A stretch of 17,665 nucleotides of DNA from Planctomycetota bacterium (GCA_023432465.1 JAEYUO010000099.1:1-17665); one strand, 5' to 3'. Shown: positions 1 to 6,233, counted from the first letter of the stretch. Made by a program: numbers and translations. The notes: generated by a model from the sequence alone, not told the origin.

Positions 1-666
1 GCGCTTGGTGGTGCCGTAGAGGATCGGGCGGCCGGGGATTTCGGCCCGGCCGGCGATCTTCACCAGGTGTTTCTCCATGAGCGAGCGGATGGTCTCGCCG
101 CAGGCGACGCCGCGGATGGCCTCCAAGCCGGCGCGGGTGAGGGGTTGCTTGTAAGCGATAATCGCGAGCGTCTCGAGCGCGGCCTTGCTGAGCGCGCTGC
201 GCTCACGACCTCCGTGGAATCGCTCCAGAACGGCGGCGTGCCGGGCGAGCGTCATGACGCGATAGCCACCGGCGACTTGTTCGATCCGAAACGCCCGTCC
301 CGTTTGCTCATAGACCTCGTTCAGCGTCGCGATAGCTTCACGGACAATCGATGACGGGCCGGAGGCCCGCTTGGCAGCCTTGCCCTTGCCGATGGTGGCG
401 GCATCGGGCTGGGAGTCATCCTCCCTCGCGGCGGCCTCCGAGGCGGCTTCGGCGTCGATCAGGCCGACCGCGGCGGCGATCCGGGCCCAACCCAGCGCTT
501 TGTCCACGCTGAACAAGAGAGCCTCGATGCCGCCTAGCAGCTCCTCGGAGAGGGTGTCGGACACCCTGGGAAGCTCCTCGGACGGGGCGGACGTGGCCGG
601 GGTGGCGACCTCCACGGGCTTCTTCGGACGCTGTTTGGTCGATGCCTTGGCCGCGATCTCACTCAT
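1..666 (-). CDS. scpB: Segregation and condensation protein B (ScpB), partial at its C-terminus
   Basis: ScpB is a winged-helix subunit that, with ScpA, bridges the SMC dimer in the bacterial condensin that compacts and separates chromosomes. Translated from the ATG at 664-666, the visible 222 residues show the family pattern: a first winged helix starting at IEALLF (about 47), then VYEQTGRAFRIEQVAGGYR (about 118-136), then the highly conserved second winged helix with TLAIIAYKQPLTRAGLEAI (about 166-184) and GRAEIPGRPILYGTT (about 206-220). The extreme C-terminus lies beyond the window edge. Odd points are a 45-residue Ala/Pro/Lys-rich N-terminal tail and an Ala/Lys/Asp-rich insertion (about 71-106) inside the first winged helix, making it longer than typical ScpB. 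The start is supported by a -10-like hexamer 6 nt upstream and the absence of a Shine-Dalgarno sequence. The identity is secure from the second domain. Confidence 0.95.
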   Translation of the reverse strand, partial: MSEIAAKASTKQRPKKPVEVATPATSAPSEELPRVSDTLSEELLGGIEALLFSVDKALGWARIAAAVGLIDAEAASEAAAREDDSQPDAATIGKGKAAKRASGPSSIVREAIATLNEVYEQTGRAFRIEQVAGGYRVMTLARHAAVLERFHGGRERSALSKAALETLAIIAYKQPLTRAGLEAIRGVACGETIRSLMEKHLVKIAGRAEIPGRPILYGTTKR

Positions 667-672
667 GCGGTC

Positions 673-684
673 ATGGTACCACAG
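673..684 (-). promoter_or_regulatory. Candidate leaderless promoter of scpB
   Basis: Read on the minus strand the sequence is CTGTGG, then TACCAT (a TANNNT -10 hexamer at 673-678), then 6 nt, then the scpB ATG. That spacing would place transcription initiation at the start codon, so the mRNA would lack a leader, consistent with the missing Shine-Dalgarno. No good -35 is visible. The same CTGTGG-TANCAT string with the same 6-nt gap precedes the DUF433 gene at 3570. Confidence 0.45.
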
Positions 685-734
685 CCGGGAGACCGGCAGG
701 CCGGAAAGGAGGCTCAGAAGGCGGCTGGTTGGCC

Positions 735-762
735 TTGACCCCTGAACCTCCCAATCTATCAT
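735..762 (+). promoter_or_regulatory. Sigma70-type promoter of the SahR-like regulator and ahcY
   Basis: TTGACC (735-740) and TATCAT (757-762) are good -35 and -10 hexamers separated by 16 bp, on the strand and at the distance expected for the regulator gene starting at 829. The -10 overlaps the left arm of the palindrome at 759-786, so a protein bound to the palindrome would occlude it. Initiation near 769-770 would give a leader of about 60 nt. Confidence 0.6.
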
Positions 763-786
763 CCGTTTATCCGGATGGACGGATGA
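759..786. promoter_or_regulatory. Nested palindromic operator candidate (ATCCG half-sites)
   Basis: Outer arms TCATCCGT (759-766) and ACGGATGA (779-786) are perfect reverse complements. Around the same centre lies the perfect 8-bp palindrome ATCCGGAT (769-776). Only the 2-bp steps between inner and outer arms fail to pair, so 12 of 14 base pairs match. Further ATCCG/CGGAT copies follow at 787-791 and 799-803. It overlaps the -10 and the probable transcription start, the classic place for a repressor site. Dimeric ArsR-family proteins bind such inverted repeats and often autoregulate, so the gene just downstream is the obvious candidate ligand; that assignment is inference. Confidence 0.6.
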
Positions 787-820
787 ATCCGAACCCACCG
801 GATTCCCGATTGTTCATCCA

Positions 821-836
821 GGTTCCACGTGAAACG
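821..836. other. parS-like ParB-binding site
   Basis: The 16-mer GGTTCCACGTGAAACG matches the parS site recognised by chromosomal ParB/Spo0J (TGTTCCACGTGAAACA in Bacillus) at 14 of 16 positions, including the whole 14-bp core at 822-835. Only the outermost base on each side differs. It is the only such CACGTG-centred site I find in the window. It overlaps the GTG start codon of the regulator at 829-831 and lies about 155 bp from the scpB start. ParB loads SMC-ScpAB condensin at parS sites, so the neighbourhood is functionally suggestive. Binding is inferred from sequence only. Confidence 0.7.
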
Positions 837-1809
837 CTCCGCCAACAACAACTCCCTGCTCACCGACCGCCTCGTCGCCTTGGGCGAGATGGTGCGTCTC
901 CGCATTCTGCGGATGCTCGAGCGGGAGGAACTTTCGGTCGGCGAGGTGGCGCGGATTGTTCAGCTTCCGCAGAGCACCGTTTCGCGGCACCTGAAGGTGC
1001 TGGGCGATGGCGGGTGGCTGGTGAAGCGGACGGAGGGGACGGCGACGTTCTACCGGCTCGTTCTGGATGACCTGCCGCGGCCGTCTCGCGAGTTGTGGCT
1101 GGTGGTGCGTGAGCAGCTTGGCGGGCCGAGCGGGACCGGGACGACGCCGGAGCTTGCGGAGGATGTGCGTCGGCTGGCCGCGGCGATCGCGGAGCGGCGG
1201 CAGGATTCGCAGGCGTTCTTCGGCCGGGTTGCGGGCCAGTGGGACGATGTGCGGAGCGAGCTGTTCGGCACGCGGTTTACGGCGGAGAGTCTGCTGACAT
1301 TGCTGCCGCGGGACTGGACGGTCGTTGATATCGGGTGCGGGACGGGGAACGTGTCGGAGCTGCTTGCGCCGCTGGTGAAGCGGGTGATTGCGGTGGATGC
1401 GTCGGCGGCGATGTTGAAGGCGGCGCAGAAGCGGCTGGAGGGGAAGCGGAATGTCGATTTTGTTCGCGGCGAGCTTGAGAAGCTGCCGCTGAAGGATGGG
1501 AGTGTGGATGCGGCGGTTGCGTTTCTCGTGTTGCACCATGTGGCGGAGCTTGGGGCTGCGCTTCGGGAGATGCGGCGCGTGCTCCGGGCGGACGGAGTCG
1601 CGCTGATCGTCGACATGGTGGAGCACGACCGGCAGACGTATCGGCACACGATGGGGCATCATTGGCTTGGGTTTGGGGAAGAGAAGCTGCGAGCGGAACT
1701 GCGGGGCGCGGGGTTTGGTGGAGAGCGGTTCGTGCCGCTCACGCCGGAGGCGGATGCGAAGGGGCCGGGGCTCTTTGCGTGCACGGCGTTTGCGGAGGGG
1801 CAGGGGTGA
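829..1809 (+). CDS. ArsR-type regulator fused to a SAM-methyltransferase-like domain (SahR-like)
   Basis: Residues about 8-90 are an ArsR winged helix: the family-typical ALGEMVRLRILRML, recognition helix PQSTVSRHLKVL (47-58), then a wing ending TATFYRL. The metal-binding ELCVCDL of arsenic sensors is replaced by ELSVGEV, so it is unlikely to sense metal. Residues about 160-320 form a Rossmann methyltransferase-like fold with glycine motif VDIGCGTGN (about 166-174) and LPLKDGSVDAAVAFLVLHH (about 218-236). This two-domain layout next to ahcY matches SahR, described in Proteobacteria, which represses SAM-cycle genes and is released by S-adenosylhomocysteine. By that analogy the second domain is an SAH sensor rather than an enzyme, although catalysis cannot be excluded. 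The start is GTG at 829, because an in-frame stop lies at 784-786 and the next ATG (889) would cut the DNA-binding domain. No clear Shine-Dalgarno is seen. ahcY follows 101 bp downstream. Confidence 0.85.
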   Translation: MKRSANNNSLLTDRLVALGEMVRLRILRMLEREELSVGEVARIVQLPQSTVSRHLKVLGDGGWLVKRTEGTATFYRLVLDDLPRPSRELWLVVREQLGGPSGTGTTPELAEDVRRLAAAIAERRQDSQAFFGRVAGQWDDVRSELFGTRFTAESLLTLLPRDWTVVDIGCGTGNVSELLAPLVKRVIAVDASAAMLKAAQKRLEGKRNVDFVRGELEKLPLKDGSVDAAVAFLVLHHVAELGAALREMRRVLRADGVALIVDMVEHDRQTYRHTMGHHWLGFGEEKLRAELRGAGFGGERFVPLTPEADAKGPGLFACTAFAEGQG

Positions 1810-1811
1810 GT

Positions 1812-1859
1812 GGTGAAGAGTGAGAGGTGAATGGCGTACTCAGCCACTCGCTCCTCACC
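1812..1859 (+). repeat. Imperfect inverted repeat between the regulator and ahcY
   Basis: The arm beginning GGTGAAGAGTGAG (1812-1824) pairs with the arm ending CTCGCTCCTCACC (1847-1859), and pairing continues inward with a few mismatches and one bulge around the loop near 1833-1838. It begins 2 bp after the regulator's stop codon. There is no T-run, so it is not a standard terminator. It could be an mRNA stabilising or processing hairpin, an attenuator-like element in front of ahcY, or a decayed repeat copy. Confidence 0.45.
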
Positions 1860-1870
1860 GGTCACCAAAC

Positions 1871-1891
1871 ACGATTGACGATTCACGATTC
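1871..1891 (+). repeat. Heptamer tandem repeat, 3 units (ACGATTS)
   Basis: Three consecutive 7-bp units, ACGATTG, ACGATTC and ACGATTC, lie 19 bp upstream of the ahcY start and end just before its Shine-Dalgarno. It belongs to the set of 7-bp-period arrays also seen at 6185, 6787 and 17616. Confidence 0.7.
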
Positions 1892-1910
1892 ACATTTTCC
1901 TGGAGATGAC

Positions 1911-3467
1911 ATGACGACGATGAGCAAGCCGGCGGTTTCACCCTCAAAGCCCGCAGCGTTGACGGCGGACAAGATCGGCAAGATTGACTTCAAGGTGCGC
2001 GACCTCGCGGACTTTGAGCTTGGCCGCAAGGAGATCCGCCTTGCCGAGCACGAGATGCCGGGGCTGATGGCTCTGCGCGAGCGCTACAAGGGCCAAAACC
2101 CGCTGAAGGGCGCGCGGATCGCCGGGTCGCTGCACATGACGGTGCAGACGGCGGTGCTGATCGAGACGCTGGTGGAGCTTGGCGCGGAAGTGCGCTGGGC
2201 GAGCTGCAACATCTTCAGCACGCAGGATTCGGCGGCATCGGCGGTGGTCGTCGGCAAGAACGGAACCCCGGCCGCGCCACAGGGCGTGCCGGTGTTTGCG
2301 TGGAAGGGCGAGACGCTCGAGGACTATTGGTGGTGCACGGACCAGATCTTCAAGTTTGTTGATGCGGGCGGGAATGTCATCGGGCCGAACCTGATCCTGG
2401 ATGACGGTGGCGATGCGACGATGCTCGTGCACAAGGGCGCGGAGTTTGAGAAGGCGGGCAGGGTGCCCGACTTCAACGCCAAGAGCGAGCCCGAAGAGTG
2501 GGGCGTGATCCTGAAGCTGCTTCGCGACACGATGCCGTCGCGGCCGGGATACTGGACCAAGATGGCCAAGGAGATCAAGGGCGTCTCCGAGGAGACGACC
2601 ACGGGCGTGCACCGCCTGTACGACATGATGAAGAAGGGGGAGCTTGCGTTCCCGGCGATCAACGTCAACGACAGCGCGACCAAGAGCAAGTTCGACAACC
2701 TGTACGGCTGCCGGCACTCGCTGGTGGACGGCCTCAACCGCGCGACGGATGTGATGCTCAGCGGCAAGGTGGCGGTGGTGCTCGGGTATGGCGATGTGGG
2801 CAAGGGGTGCTGCCAGGCGCTGCGCGGCCAGGGCTGCCGCGTGATCGTGACGGAGATCGATCCCATCAACGCCCTTCAGGCGGCGATGGAGGGGTATCAG
2901 GTCACGCTGCTTGAAGACATGGTGGAGACGGCGGACATCTTCATCACGACGACCGGCAACAAGAACGTCATCACGCTGGCGCAGATGGAGAAGATGAAGG
3001 ACAAGGCGATCGTCGCGAACATCGGCCACTTCGACAACGAGATCGAGATGGCCGGGCTGTACGACGGCGTGAAGAGCGGTCAGGTGAAGCGGGTGAACAT
3101 CAAGGCTCAGTATGACGAGTTCGTCTTCCCGAAGACCAACCGGAGCATCCTGGTGCTCGCCGAAGGGCGCTTGATGAACCTTGGCTGCGCGACGGGGCAC
3201 CCGAGCTTTGTCATGAGCGCGAGCTTCACGAACCAGACGATCGCGCAGCTGGACCTGTGGCTGAACTCACAGAACAAGCCGACGCTGAGCGGCTTCAAGT
3301 ATGAGAGCGGCAAGGTGTACGTGCTGCCCAAGAAGCTCGATGAAGAGGTTGCGCGGCTGCACCTGGCGAAGCTGGGCGTGAAGCTGACCCGGCTAACCAA
3401 GGAGCAGGCGGACTACCTCGGCGTGTCGCCGGATGGTCCGTACAAGGCTGAGCACTACCGGTACTGA
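1911..3467 (+). CDS. ahcY: S-adenosylhomocysteine hydrolase (adenosylhomocysteinase)
   Basis: This NAD-dependent cytosolic enzyme reversibly splits S-adenosylhomocysteine into adenosine and homocysteine, removing the product that inhibits methyltransferases. Family signatures are plentiful: GARIAGSLHMTVQTAVLIETL and CNIFSTQDSAA near the N-terminus, the substrate-site stretch NVNDSATKSKFDNLYGCRHSLVDG, the NAD-binding GYGDVGKG (about 292-299), ITTTGNKNVI, and a C-terminal Lys-Tyr tail ending YKAEHYRY. At 518 residues it is of the longer bacterial/plant-like class, with the extra segment around residues 150-190. The ATG at 1911 is chosen because GGAG at 1902-1905 sits 5 nt upstream. The frame is open back to 1827, but that extension runs through the hairpin and heptamer repeats and lacks family sequence. 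It is probably co-transcribed with the SahR-like gene and ends at the terminator at 3522. Confidence 0.97.
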   Translation: MTTMSKPAVSPSKPAALTADKIGKIDFKVRDLADFELGRKEIRLAEHEMPGLMALRERYKGQNPLKGARIAGSLHMTVQTAVLIETLVELGAEVRWASCNIFSTQDSAASAVVVGKNGTPAAPQGVPVFAWKGETLEDYWWCTDQIFKFVDAGGNVIGPNLILDDGGDATMLVHKGAEFEKAGRVPDFNAKSEPEEWGVILKLLRDTMPSRPGYWTKMAKEIKGVSEETTTGVHRLYDMMKKGELAFPAINVNDSATKSKFDNLYGCRHSLVDGLNRATDVMLSGKVAVVLGYGDVGKGCCQALRGQGCRVIVTEIDPINALQAAMEGYQVTLLEDMVETADIFITTTGNKNVITLAQMEKMKDKAIVANIGHFDNEIEMAGLYDGVKSGQVKRVNIKAQYDEFVFPKTNRSILVLAEGRLMNLGCATGHPSFVMSASFTNQTIAQLDLWLNSQNKPTLSGFKYESGKVYVLPKKLDEEVARLHLAKLGVKLTRLTKEQADYLGVSPDGPYKAEHYRY

Positions 3468-3480
3468 TCGAGGGAACACC

Positions 3481-3510
3481 AGAACAGCAAAGCAGCAGAA
3501 CAGCAAACAG
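3481..3510 (+). repeat. Short tandem repeat with 8/16-bp period
   Basis: AGAACAGC, AAAGCAGC, AGAACAGC and AAACAG follow each other directly, giving a 16-bp unit repeated almost twice. It lies between the ahcY stop codon and its terminator. No function is evident. Confidence 0.55.
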
Positions 3511-3521
3511 TACGCTGAGAG

Positions 3522-3546
3522 GGGCCGGAGCGATCCGGCCCTTTTT
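3522..3546 (+). terminator. Rho-independent terminator of ahcY
   Basis: The perfect 8-bp stem GGGCCGGA (3522-3529) and TCCGGCCC (3534-3541) has a 4-nt loop GCGA and is followed at once by TTTTT (3542-3546). It lies 54 bp after the ahcY stop codon, in the right orientation. Confidence 0.92.
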
Positions 3547-3551
3547 CATTT

Positions 3552-3563
3552 CTGTGGTAGCAT
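3552..3563 (+). promoter_or_regulatory. Candidate leaderless promoter of the DUF433 gene
   Basis: CTGTGG (3552-3557) is followed by TAGCAT (3558-3563), exactly 6 nt before the ATG at 3570. The string is nearly identical to the one in front of scpB. It starts 5 bp after the ahcY terminator T-run, so the gene needs its own promoter. No -35 is recognisable. Confidence 0.45.
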
Positions 3564-3569
3564 GAAGCG

Positions 3570-3785
3570 ATGCTTGATTGGACCAACTGCTCTGCGATCG
3601 AGCGCGTCTCCGGCAAAGTAAGCGGGGCGTGGCTTTTCAAGGGCACACGAGTTCCAATAGCCGCGGCGTTCGAGAACCTCTCGGCAGGAATGTCGATCGA
3701 AGAGTTTATCGAGGCTTTCCCAGGCGTCACTCGCGAACAGGTGGAAGAAGTTCTGCGGTTTGCGAGCCGTGATCCTGCGGCGTAG
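3570..3785 (+). CDS. DUF433 family small protein (antitoxin-like), without a toxin partner
   Basis: The 71-residue protein carries the DUF433 pattern: an N-terminal strand ending SGAWLFKGTRVPIAAAFENL (about 18-37), then a helical part with SIEEFIEAFPGVTREQVEEVLRFA (about 42-65). DUF433 proteins are small winged-helix-like proteins, often the antitoxin half of a pair whose toxin has a PIN-like Mut7-C/DUF5615 domain encoded just downstream. Here no such gene follows: the next gene is on the opposite strand and ends 15 bp away. The protein may be a solitary regulator, the remnant of a pair, or unrelated to toxin control. The start is the ATG at 3570; the overlapping ATG at 3562 is in another frame. 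There is no Shine-Dalgarno, consistent with leaderless translation. Confidence 0.8.
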   Translation: MLDWTNCSAIERVSGKVSGAWLFKGTRVPIAAAFENLSAGMSIEEFIEAFPGVTREQVEEVLRFASRDPAA

Positions 3786-3800
3786 CCACGAGACACTTCG

Positions 3801-5021
3801 TCAGTCACCACCGCAGAGCAGGATGCGGAGTTGCACGGTGGAAGGCGGCGTGGCGGGGCTAGGGTTCCAGAAGATCACGCTCGCAGGCCAGTTTTCAGGC
3901 GAGGGGAAGCGGGAGGCGCCGTCGGGGATCCGCTCGATGTGGTCTGGGAACTGCGTGCGTACCAACTGGTCGAATTCGTGCACGATCGCCGCGGGCTTTG
4001 TGGTTTCGCCGCGGAGCGGAGACTCCGTGAACAGCAAGTTGGCGTGCTTGCTGGAGGGATAGAGCAACATCCACGACGAGAGGGAACCGGAGATGCGATC
4101 GATCGCGGGGCGGTTTGCACGGAGCCACATCGCGCACGACTGCTCGTACGCCGCGGCGAGTTCGGGGTCCAGCCAGGCGGCCCGGATCATCAATGCGTTG
4201 GCAAGCCATACGCGAAAGTTGGCACGGAAGAGACACAGGAACGGCGCGGCGGGCGGACTGAGCTTGAGCTGGGCGATGGGACAGTGGCCCGCGGCGATGT
4301 TGATACCGCGGATGATCGTGGGCTGATCGGAGCGGGAGTTCCAACTGAGGTCGAGACGGATGAGCGGAGGACCCTTCGCCGCGGCGTATTCGCCGATGCG
4401 CCGCGCTGCGGGCGGAGCGGGGAGCGCGGGGTCGATGAGCGGTACCTTGTCCGGCGGGATCCAGCGGCCGTGGAATGCGAGCGAGCGGGCGTTGGGAACG
4501 CCGAGAGCGTGGATGATGCGCCCGGCGCGGCCGGAAGCGAAGCTGTCCAGGAACTCGCGACGGAGCGCATCGACATCGATGAAGAGTTCGAGGCAGGTGG
4601 CGCCGACGTCACAGCCGCGTTGGGCCGCGGACCAATCGCGATGCGGGATCACGGCAACGGTGGTGATGGGTAGCACGGTGTCGGGGATGAACTCAATGAC
4701 TGGATTACCGGCTTCGAAGCGATCGACTGTCAACAGGACGGGCCTTCGATCGGCAAAAGCCGCCGCGGCGCGATGGATGGCGGCTGCACTGTCCGGAGAA
4801 AGCGGCAGGAAGAGCTCGACGGAGCGGGCGAGGGTCTGCTCGAATACCTCGATTTCCGCCGCGGCATCGGTTGCTGCGGGGAGCGTGCGTGGGTCGAGCC
4901 AGAGGGAGAGGACCGGGTGTGTCGTCGCGGCGGGTGCATGGCCGGGCGAGTGCGCCGGAGCCTGCCCGGCAAAGGGCCAGCAGATGAGCAGCATGAAAGC
5001 GATGAGCGTGCGGGACATCAT
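3801..5021 (-). CDS. Secreted protein of unknown function
   Basis: I do not recognise a family for this 406-residue protein. The N-terminus MMSRTLIAFMLLICWPFAG, followed by AQAPAHS-like residues, is a plausible Sec signal peptide (about 1-23), so export to the periplasm or cell surface is likely. The mature part is mixed, Ala/Pro/Arg-rich, and has no transmembrane segment. It contains two close cysteines in RGCDVGATC (about 134-142) and further cysteines, including one near the C-terminus (LLCGGD), which could form disulfides. The repeated Trp/Phe-rich motifs and the early LDPRTLPAATDAA do not point to a catalytic site. Start: GGAG lies 8 nt upstream of the first of two adjacent ATGs. The stop codon faces the DUF433 gene (convergent, 15 bp apart). 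It is reported as real because a signal peptide, a Shine-Dalgarno and a long open frame coincide. Confidence 0.7.
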   Translation of the reverse strand: MMSRTLIAFMLLICWPFAGQAPAHSPGHAPAATTHPVLSLWLDPRTLPAATDAAAEIEVFEQTLARSVELFLPLSPDSAAAIHRAAAAFADRRPVLLTVDRFEAGNPVIEFIPDTVLPITTVAVIPHRDWSAAQRGCDVGATCLELFIDVDALRREFLDSFASGRAGRIIHALGVPNARSLAFHGRWIPPDKVPLIDPALPAPPAARRIGEYAAAKGPPLIRLDLSWNSRSDQPTIIRGINIAAGHCPIAQLKLSPPAAPFLCLFRANFRVWLANALMIRAAWLDPELAAAYEQSCAMWLRANRPAIDRISGSLSSWMLLYPSSKHANLLFTESPLRGETTKPAAIVHEFDQLVRTQFPDHIERIPDGASRFPSPENWPASVIFWNPSPATPPSTVQLRILLCGGD

Positions 5022-5042
5022 GCGGGGGACTCCGGTTCGCGG

Positions 5043-5048
5043 AGTGTA
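5043..5048 (-). promoter_or_regulatory. -10 hexamer candidate for the secreted-protein gene
   Basis: TACACT on the minus strand lies 21 nt upstream of the ATG at 5021. This allows a short leader of about 14 nt that still contains the GGAG Shine-Dalgarno. The same hexamer precedes the UDP-glucuronate decarboxylase gene (8903-8908). No convincing -35 is seen. Confidence 0.35.
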
Positions 5049-5091
5049 CCGGCGATGGTCGATGATCGTTGTTCCCTAGGATTCTGTGAGC

Positions 5092-6186
5092 ATGACGAGG
5101 CCGGCACACGAACCCGAGCGCATCCTGATCATCCGGCCGAGTGCGCTGGGGGATGTATGCCGCACGGTGCCGGTGCTGGTGAGCCTGAAGCGGAGATGGC
5201 CGCGGGCGCGGGTGGATTGGGTGGTGCAGGATTCATTCGCCGCGGCGGTGGAGAACCATCCGGATCTTGGACGAGTGGTTCCGTTTCCTCGGGCGGAGTT
5301 TGATCCGTGGTGGAGGTCCCCCACTGCCTTTGCGGCGTTGATGCGGTGGATGGGCGGGCTGCGGCAAGAGCGGTATGACCTGGTGCTGGATTGCCAGGGG
5401 CTGCTGCGGTCGGGGATCTTTGCGGGGGCGACGGGGGCAGCGCGGCGGATCGGGTATTCGAACGCCGAGGAGATGGGGTGGCTCGGGCTGAACGAGCGCA
5501 TCGATGCGCCGATGAGCGAGCACACGGTCGATCGGATGCTGCGGCTGGCGAGCGCGGCGACTGGCGTCGAGGCCATTCGCGACATGCGGCTGTACTCGAG
5601 CGCCTCGGAGCGCGACGCGGTCGCGGCGGATGCGAGGCTGGGGGGGGTTGGGAAGCGGTACGCGGTGATCGCGCCCACGAGCCGGTGGCCGGGGAAGCTG
5701 TGGCCGGCGGAGCGGTATGCGGAGGTGGCGAAGTGGCTACTAGAAGATCGCGATGGCGGCGCTGCGCGGCTTCATGCGGTGGTGGTTGTGGGCGCGAAGT
5801 CTGAGCGCGGACAGATCGGGCCGCTGCTGGAACTGGCAGCACGCGATTCGCGCGTGGTGGACCTGGTGGGCGCGACGAGCATTGCGCGGTTGATGGCGGT
5901 GATCGAGGCGTCATCGCTGGTTGTGGCGAACGACTCGGCTGCGGTGCACATGGCGGTGGGGTTCGATCGGCCCATCGTGGCGATCTATGGGCCGACGGAT
6001 GTGTCGCGAGTCGGGCCGTATGGGCGGGCGGATTGTGTCGTTCAAGAGCTGCGCGAGGGGGATGTGTTTGATCACAAGGATGAGATGCGCGGGCGGGAGA
6101 TGATGGAGAGGGTGAGCGTGGGGGCGGTGATGGGGAAGTGTGCGGAGGCCGTAAACAGCCAGCGATCCAAGGTTGGGGCGGCCTGA
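5092..6186 (+). CDS. Glycosyltransferase family 9 protein (heptosyltransferase-like)
   Basis: GT9 enzymes such as WaaC and WaaF transfer heptose from ADP-heptose to the lipopolysaccharide core at the inner face of the cytoplasmic membrane. The N-terminal Rossmann half begins ILIIRPSALGDVCRTVPVLVSLKRRWP, the typical RxxxxGDxxxxxP opening. The C-terminal half has the nucleotide-sugar site NDSAAVHMAVGFDRPIVAIYGPTDVSRVGPYG, close to the family's NDSGPMHLA...ALFGPTDP..TGP. Length (364 residues) is normal. The start could be ATG 5092 or GTG 5086 two codons earlier; AGGA at 5078-5081 fits either loosely. The acceptor sugar cannot be told from sequence. It is divergent from the secreted-protein gene (70-bp gap). 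thpR follows 47 bp downstream, and the stop codon overlaps a heptamer repeat. Confidence 0.9.
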   Translation: MTRPAHEPERILIIRPSALGDVCRTVPVLVSLKRRWPRARVDWVVQDSFAAAVENHPDLGRVVPFPRAEFDPWWRSPTAFAALMRWMGGLRQERYDLVLDCQGLLRSGIFAGATGAARRIGYSNAEEMGWLGLNERIDAPMSEHTVDRMLRLASAATGVEAIRDMRLYSSASERDAVAADARLGGVGKRYAVIAPTSRWPGKLWPAERYAEVAKWLLEDRDGGAARLHAVVVVGAKSERGQIGPLLELAARDSRVVDLVGATSIARLMAVIEASSLVVANDSAAVHMAVGFDRPIVAIYGPTDVSRVGPYGRADCVVQELREGDVFDHKDEMRGREMMERVSVGAVMGKCAEAVNSQRSKVGAA

Positions 6187-6219
6187 TTTTGGATTTTGGA
6201 TTGCGGATTTTGGATTGAT
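6185..6219 (+). repeat. Heptamer tandem repeat, 5 units (GATTTTG type)
   Basis: Five contiguous 7-bp units, GATTTTG, GATTTTG, GATTGCG, GATTTTG and GATTGAT, begin within the stop codon of the GT9 gene (TGA 6184-6186). They end 5 bp before the Shine-Dalgarno of thpR (GGAGG at 6225-6229). The AT-rich array stands out from the surrounding GC-rich DNA. Confidence 0.8.
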
Positions 6220-6233
6220 CGTGCGGAGGAGAA

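Noticed and set aside
829..1809. Arsenic or metal-sensing ArsR with arsenite methyltransferase function
   Set aside because: The ELCVCDL metal site is ELSVGEV, arsenite methyltransferase cysteines are not seen, and the neighbour is ahcY rather than arsenic genes.
1827..1910. Upstream extension of ahcY to an ATG at 1827
   Set aside because: It translates the hairpin and heptamer repeats, lacks a ribosome binding site, and is not family-like. The ATG at 1911 has GGAG 5 nt upstream.
1944..3200. 418-codon minus-strand frame opposite ahcY
   Set aside because: The His/Arg/Leu/Val-rich product mirrors ahcY codons, and ahcY itself is unmistakable.
3570..3800. Complete toxin-antitoxin module with DUF433
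   Set aside because: No toxin frame is present. The next gene is convergent and begins its stop codon 15 bp away.
3831..4673. Plus-strand frame of 280 codons opposite the secreted-protein gene
   Set aside because: The Gly/Arg/Glu-rich translation has no motif. The minus-strand frame is longer and has a signal peptide and Shine-Dalgarno.
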